From: Chitinophagaceae bacterium
GTDB lineage: Bacteria; Bacteroidota; Bacteroidia; Chitinophagales; Chitinophagaceae
Direction of reading: 5' to 3'
Assembly (NCBI GenBank): GCA_025362915.1
Contig: JANYEU010000458.1
Coordinates: forward strand, 1-8,593
DNA: 8,593 nucleotides
Under the pieces are notes generated by a model. That model did not search any database. It saw only the letters and a program-made list of their open reading frames with translations, and was not told where the DNA came from. The stretch's first letter is position 1, and each line of letters starts with the position of its first letter. Of the stretch, positions 6,079 through 8,593 are shown in pieces. The translations under genes were made by a program, and so were the position numbers.

Positions 6079-7168
6079 ATGACAACAGAGCAAATTAAAA
6101 ATATAAGAGACCGTGTAGTGGTTTTGGGGAGGTTTCTTTGACTACGCTAACCGTAAGAATAAAGTAACACAAGACCGCCAACTATCACTTTCGCCTGGCT
6201 TTTGGGACGATAATGTCCGCGCCACGGCTACCATGAAAGATATTAAGGCAAACGAATATTGGATAAGGCTGTACGAGCAGGTGGATACTGCCGTGGAAGA
6301 CTTTGTGGTGCTGTTCGACTTTTACAAAGAAGGCGATGCCACAGAGGAAGAAACGAAGGCCGCCTATTCTGCCGCACTTGCTGCCATAGAAGATGCGGAG
6401 TTTAAAAGCACGCTCAACAAACCAGAGGACGAAATGACGGCCATTGTACAGATTAATGCTGGTGCTGGCGGAACCGAAAGTCAGGATTGGGCTGAGATGT
6501 TGATGCGTATGTACATTATGTATGGGCAAAAGCAGGGTTGGACAGTTACGGAAGTGGATTATCAGGCAGGTGATGCCGCAGGTATTAAAACCGCTACCCT
6601 TCAGTTTTATGGCTCGTTTGCTTATGGGTTTACCAAAAGTGAAAGTGGCGTACATCGGTTGGTACGTATCTCGCCTTTTGATAGCAATGCCCGCAGGCAT
6701 ACCTCTTTTGCCAGCGTATATGTGTATCCTTTGATAGATGATACCATAGAGATAACCATTCATCAATATGATTTGGAGTGGTCTTTCTCCCGCAGTGGTG
6801 GTGCAGGTGGACAGAATGTAAACAAGGTGGAAACGTCTGTACGATTAAAGCATACACCAACCGGCTATATAGTTGAATGTCAGATAGCTAGAACACAAGG
6901 TGAGAACAAGGAAATAGCCTTAAAGATGTTGAAGAGCCGCCTTTACGAAGAAGAGATGCGGAAAAGACAAGAGGTATTGGATGCCAATAATTCCAAGAAG
7001 AAAAAGATAGAGTGGGGCAGCCAGATAAGGAGTTATGTGTTCCATCCCTATAAGATGATTAAAGACCACCGCACCGATTACGAAGTGGGCAATGTGCAAC
7101 CAGTAATGGATGGCGAACTGGATGGTTTTGTAAAAGCCTACCTAATGATGGAGAAAGACAGTGATTAG
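6079..7168 (+). CDS. prfB: peptide chain release factor 2, made by +1 programmed frameshift
   Basis: RF2 reads UGA and UAA stop codons in the ribosomal A site and releases the finished protein. The gene starts at ATG 6079 and encodes 20 codons (MTTEQIKNIRDRVVVLGRFL), then meets an in-frame TGA at 6139-6141. Skipping T6139 continues as DYANRKNKVTQDRQ and on to the stop at 7168, giving 362 residues, the normal RF2 length. The stop-codon recognition motif SPF lies in VRISPFDSNARRH and the peptidyl-transfer motif GGQ in SGGAGGQNVNKVETSVRLKH. Both are intact. Annotating only the frame from ATG 6233 would lose about 51 N-terminal residues. RF2 level controls its own frameshift: scarce RF2 slows termination at the TGA and favours the shift. 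The gene is followed by an intrinsic terminator. The neighbouring MFS gene is divergent, so prfB appears to be transcribed alone. Confidence 0.96.
6127..6142 (+). promoter_or_regulatory. prfB +1 programmed ribosomal frameshift site
   Basis: The sequence is GGGAGGTTTCTTTGAC. It combines the slippery CTT codon (6136-6138), the weak stop TGA with a following C (6139-6142), and an SD-like block GGAGGT (6128-6133) just upstream. The geometry matches the E. coli site AGGGGGTATCTTTGAC. The SD-like block pairs with the 16S anti-SD core (CCUCC) and pulls the ribosome forward one base. The translated frames on either side join into a continuous RF2 N-terminus, which is direct support. Confidence 0.95.
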
Positions 7169-7211
7169 TTATTAATGGTTGTTTTTGAGACAGGATATGA
7201 TAGATAATTAT

Positions 7212-7254
7212 ACAAGAATCCCTCTAAGTATTTGATTGGAGGGATTCTTGTTTT
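7212..7254 (+). terminator. intrinsic terminator after prfB
   Basis: A perfect 13-bp inverted repeat, ACAAGAATCCCTC at 7212-7224 and GAGGGATTCTTGT at 7239-7251, encloses a 14-nt loop. The run TTTT ends at 7254. It lies 43 nt after the prfB stop codon and should end that transcript. Because the stem is symmetric it could also work weakly in reverse, but no minus-strand gene approaches it. Confidence 0.9.
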
Positions 7255-7483
7255 AATCATTCACAAAGGTACATTTCCATTGTTATTTGATTAGAAACTC
7301 GTGTCGTTAGTAATTACGCTGTTGAAAAAAAGATAAACTGCGCCTTTCACGAGAGAGATGAGGTTAAAAACAACTTCTGCTTGCTTTATAAGTCTTCTGT
7401 TATGAAACTAATCAAAGCATTCGCGATATCTTCTATTTTCACTAAACCAAAAACTTTTATCCGCTAATATTTAGATTATATAT
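7255..7483. other. intergenic stretch before the glycosyltransferase, no supported gene
   Basis: This AT-rich stretch contains no frame with recognisable protein features. A 21-codon ATG frame at 7402-7467 is too short to support as a gene. It holds AAAAACTTTTATC at 7449-7461 followed by TAATAT, an element also seen upstream of clpS. Confidence 0.4.
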
Positions 7484-7491
7484 TTAATTTG
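7484..7491 (+). promoter_or_regulatory. weak candidate -7 box for the glycosyltransferase gene
   Basis: TTAATTTG matches TAnnTTTG at all but the second position. Transcription would start near 7497, leaving a leader of about 46 nt before TTG 7543. The box overlaps the alternative upstream TTG at 7489, which argues against starting translation there. No good -33 element is seen. Confidence 0.25.
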
Positions 7492-7542
7492 CTCCCTTAC
7501 TATTTCATTGCAAGTGTACCACACTCACAACGCCCAATTATT

Positions 7543-8430
7543 TTGAAGGTTTCTGTTATCATTATCAATTACAACACTTTTCAGTTAACAAGCAACTGTA
7601 TAGAGAGTGTTTTGCTATATACCAAGGCGGTTGGTTATGAGGTAATATTGGTAGATAACGACTCAAAGGAATGCGATCCAAAACTGTTCCTACAAAGATT
7701 CCCTCAAATAACATTGATAGAAAACAAGGTAAATAATGGCTTTGCAAAAGGCAATAATCTAGGGATTGCCGCTGCTACCGGCGATTATATCTTATTATTG
7801 AATAGCGATACATACCTTTCGGAAGATAGTATCTCCATTGCTGCTAAAGCCTTCGAGATCGCCAATAATCCAATAGGAGCATTGGGTGTAAGGATGGTTT
7901 ATCCAAATCAGGATTTGCAATATTCTGCACGAAAGTTTAGAAGCATCTCTTGGGAATTGCTAGACTTATTAAGGTTTATTCCAATGGCAATTCCTTATCA
8001 GAAACGTGCAAGGTTGATGATGGCCAGATACTTTAAAACAGATTTCAGTACTTATTGCGATTGGGTAAATGGCGCATTCTTTATGTTTCCTAAAGTATTG
8101 CTGAACAAACTTCCCAACAATAAATTAGATGAACGTTTCTTTATGTATGGCGAGGATCAGTTGTGGTGTTATCAGTTTACCGAACTAGGTTATCCCTCTT
8201 ATTTTCTGGCAGAAACCACCATTGTTCATATTCATAGTGCAAGCACTAAGGTCGATAAACAGTTGCAATTAATATTAAAGATAATCAAGAGTGAATTGGA
8301 GATAATGAGAATCCGTAAAGGGAAGGGGCTTTATTATTTCTTTTTCTGTCTTATTTATTTAAGTAAGGAATATAGCCGTTATGCCATCAAATACCTCATT
8401 CTCAGATTTAGTGGCAAATTAGAGTGGTAA
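7543..8430 (+). CDS. family 2 glycosyltransferase
   Basis: This 295-residue GT-A fold glycosyltransferase is of the kind that transfers sugars (often rhamnose-like) during surface-polysaccharide assembly on the cytoplasmic side of the membrane. Motifs in order: VSVIIINYNT at 3-12 and VDNDS at 37-41 (nucleotide binding), GFAKGNNLG at 66-74, LLNSDT at 85-90 (the DxD-equivalent metal site), WVNGAFFMF at 174-182, and DERFFMYGEDQLWCYQ at 196-211, whose ED pair fits the catalytic-base position. VHIHSAS at 228-234 is typical of this subgroup. The C-terminus has a hydrophobic, aromatic stretch (about 262-274) that may touch the membrane. The start is taken as TTG 7543, giving MKVSVII. TTG 7489 would add 18 residues of no family character. 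Positions -3 and -6 before 7543 are A, as favoured in Bacteroidota. The acceptor and donor are unknown. Confidence 0.9.
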   Translation: MKVSVIIINYNTFQLTSNCIESVLLYTKAVGYEVILVDNDSKECDPKLFLQRFPQITLIENKVNNGFAKGNNLGIAAATGDYILLLNSDTYLSEDSISIAAKAFEIANNPIGALGVRMVYPNQDLQYSARKFRSISWELLDLLRFIPMAIPYQKRARLMMARYFKTDFSTYCDWVNGAFFMFPKVLLNKLPNNKLDERFFMYGEDQLWCYQFTELGYPSYFLAETTIVHIHSASTKVDKQLQLILKIIKSELEIMRIRKGKGLYYFFFCLIYLSKEYSRYAIKYLILRFSGKLEW

Positions 8431-8593
8431 ACAATCCAATGCTTTCTGGGTAATATTACCCCAATAGTATTTCGCGTAAAAAGAATCTGGGGTTGTAATG
8501 GGTTGTTGAAGTTTTTCTATAATGGCTTTCGCAAATGTATCCCAGTCGTTATCTTTAATGATAACCAATTTATCTCCACTAGCTTCTTTATCG
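8419..8593 (-). CDS. C-terminal end of an unidentified protein, possibly a glycosyltransferase
   Basis: An open minus-strand frame enters from the right edge (first full codon at 8592-8590) and stops at 8421-8419, giving 57 residues. It contains GDKLVIIKDNDWDTFAKAI, then SFYAKYYWGNITQKALDCL near the end. The pattern of an acidic, hydrophobic stretch, an amphipathic helix, and a final aromatic-WxNIxxK segment resembles the C-terminus of GT-B (family 4) glycosyltransferases. The context next to a GT2 gene agrees with that. Its last 12 bases overlap the end of the GT2 gene tail to tail. The fragment is too short for a firm family call; the coding call itself is more certain than the product. Confidence 0.6.
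   Translation of the reverse strand, partial: DKEASGDKLVIIKDNDWDTFAKAIIEKLQQPITTPDSFYAKYYWGNITQKALDCLPL

Noticed and set aside
6185..6766. 193-codon minus-strand open frame
   Set aside because: It lies antisense to prfB, which is certain, and its translation has no recognisable features.
6233..7168. Truncated release factor gene starting at ATG 6233
   Set aside because: The N-terminal part is present upstream and joins through the programmed +1 frameshift, giving a full-length RF2.
7402..7467. 21-codon ATG frame before the glycosyltransferase
   Set aside because: Too short, with no start signal or recognisable sequence; expected by chance.
7489..7542. Earlier TTG start of the glycosyltransferase
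   Set aside because: The added 18 residues have no family character and the codon overlaps a possible -7 box.

Overview
The window reads as an ordinary chromosomal stretch of a Bacteroidota bacterium, most likely Chitinophagaceae or a close relative. The support is: AT-rich intergenic DNA, several perfect TAnnTTTG -7 promoter boxes, scarce Shine-Dalgarno sites before genes, non-ATG starts, an ECF sigma factor paired with an RskA-type anti-sigma factor, a FucP-like sugar transporter, and a DUF2264 protein. The family placement is an inference from protein style; no rRNA or tRNA is present to confirm it.

Layout. Positions 1-535 hold no intact gene. They contain a 21-bp tandem repeat (54-220) that looks like a decayed heptapeptide-coding tract, then a promoter for the next operon. 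Positions 536-1930 (+) encode an ECF sigma factor (TTG start) and, directly abutting it, a membrane-anchored RskA-like anti-sigma factor (GTG start). Positions 2092-3076 (+) encode ClpS and Aat, the adaptor and the aminoacyl-transferase of the bacterial N-degron pathway, probably as one transcript. Positions 3146-5792 (-) hold an exported DUF2264 protein preceded by a sugar MFS transporter, a likely carbohydrate-use pair. Positions 6079-7168 (+) are prfB, encoding release factor 2. It is intact only if read through the classical +1 programmed frameshift at an in-frame TGA, and it is followed by a strong intrinsic terminator. Positions 7543-8430 (+) encode a family-2 glycosyltransferase. Its stop codon overlaps, tail to tail, the end of a minus-strand gene that leaves the window and may be another glycosyltransferase.

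How the genes work together. Sigma and anti-sigma form one signalling switch. ClpS and Aat act in succession: Aat adds Leu or Phe to proteins with basic N-termini, and ClpS delivers such proteins to a Clp protease. The DUF2264 protein and transporter would act outside and across the membrane on a sugar that cannot be named from sequence. The right edge looks like the start of a surface-polysaccharide region.

I found no evidence of a new multi-gene system. The items most worth a second look are the 21-bp repeat with coding-like substitutions, the prfB frameshift site with a near-ideal anti-SD match in a phylum that mostly ignores SD pairing, and a shared upstream element before clpS and the glycosyltransferase.
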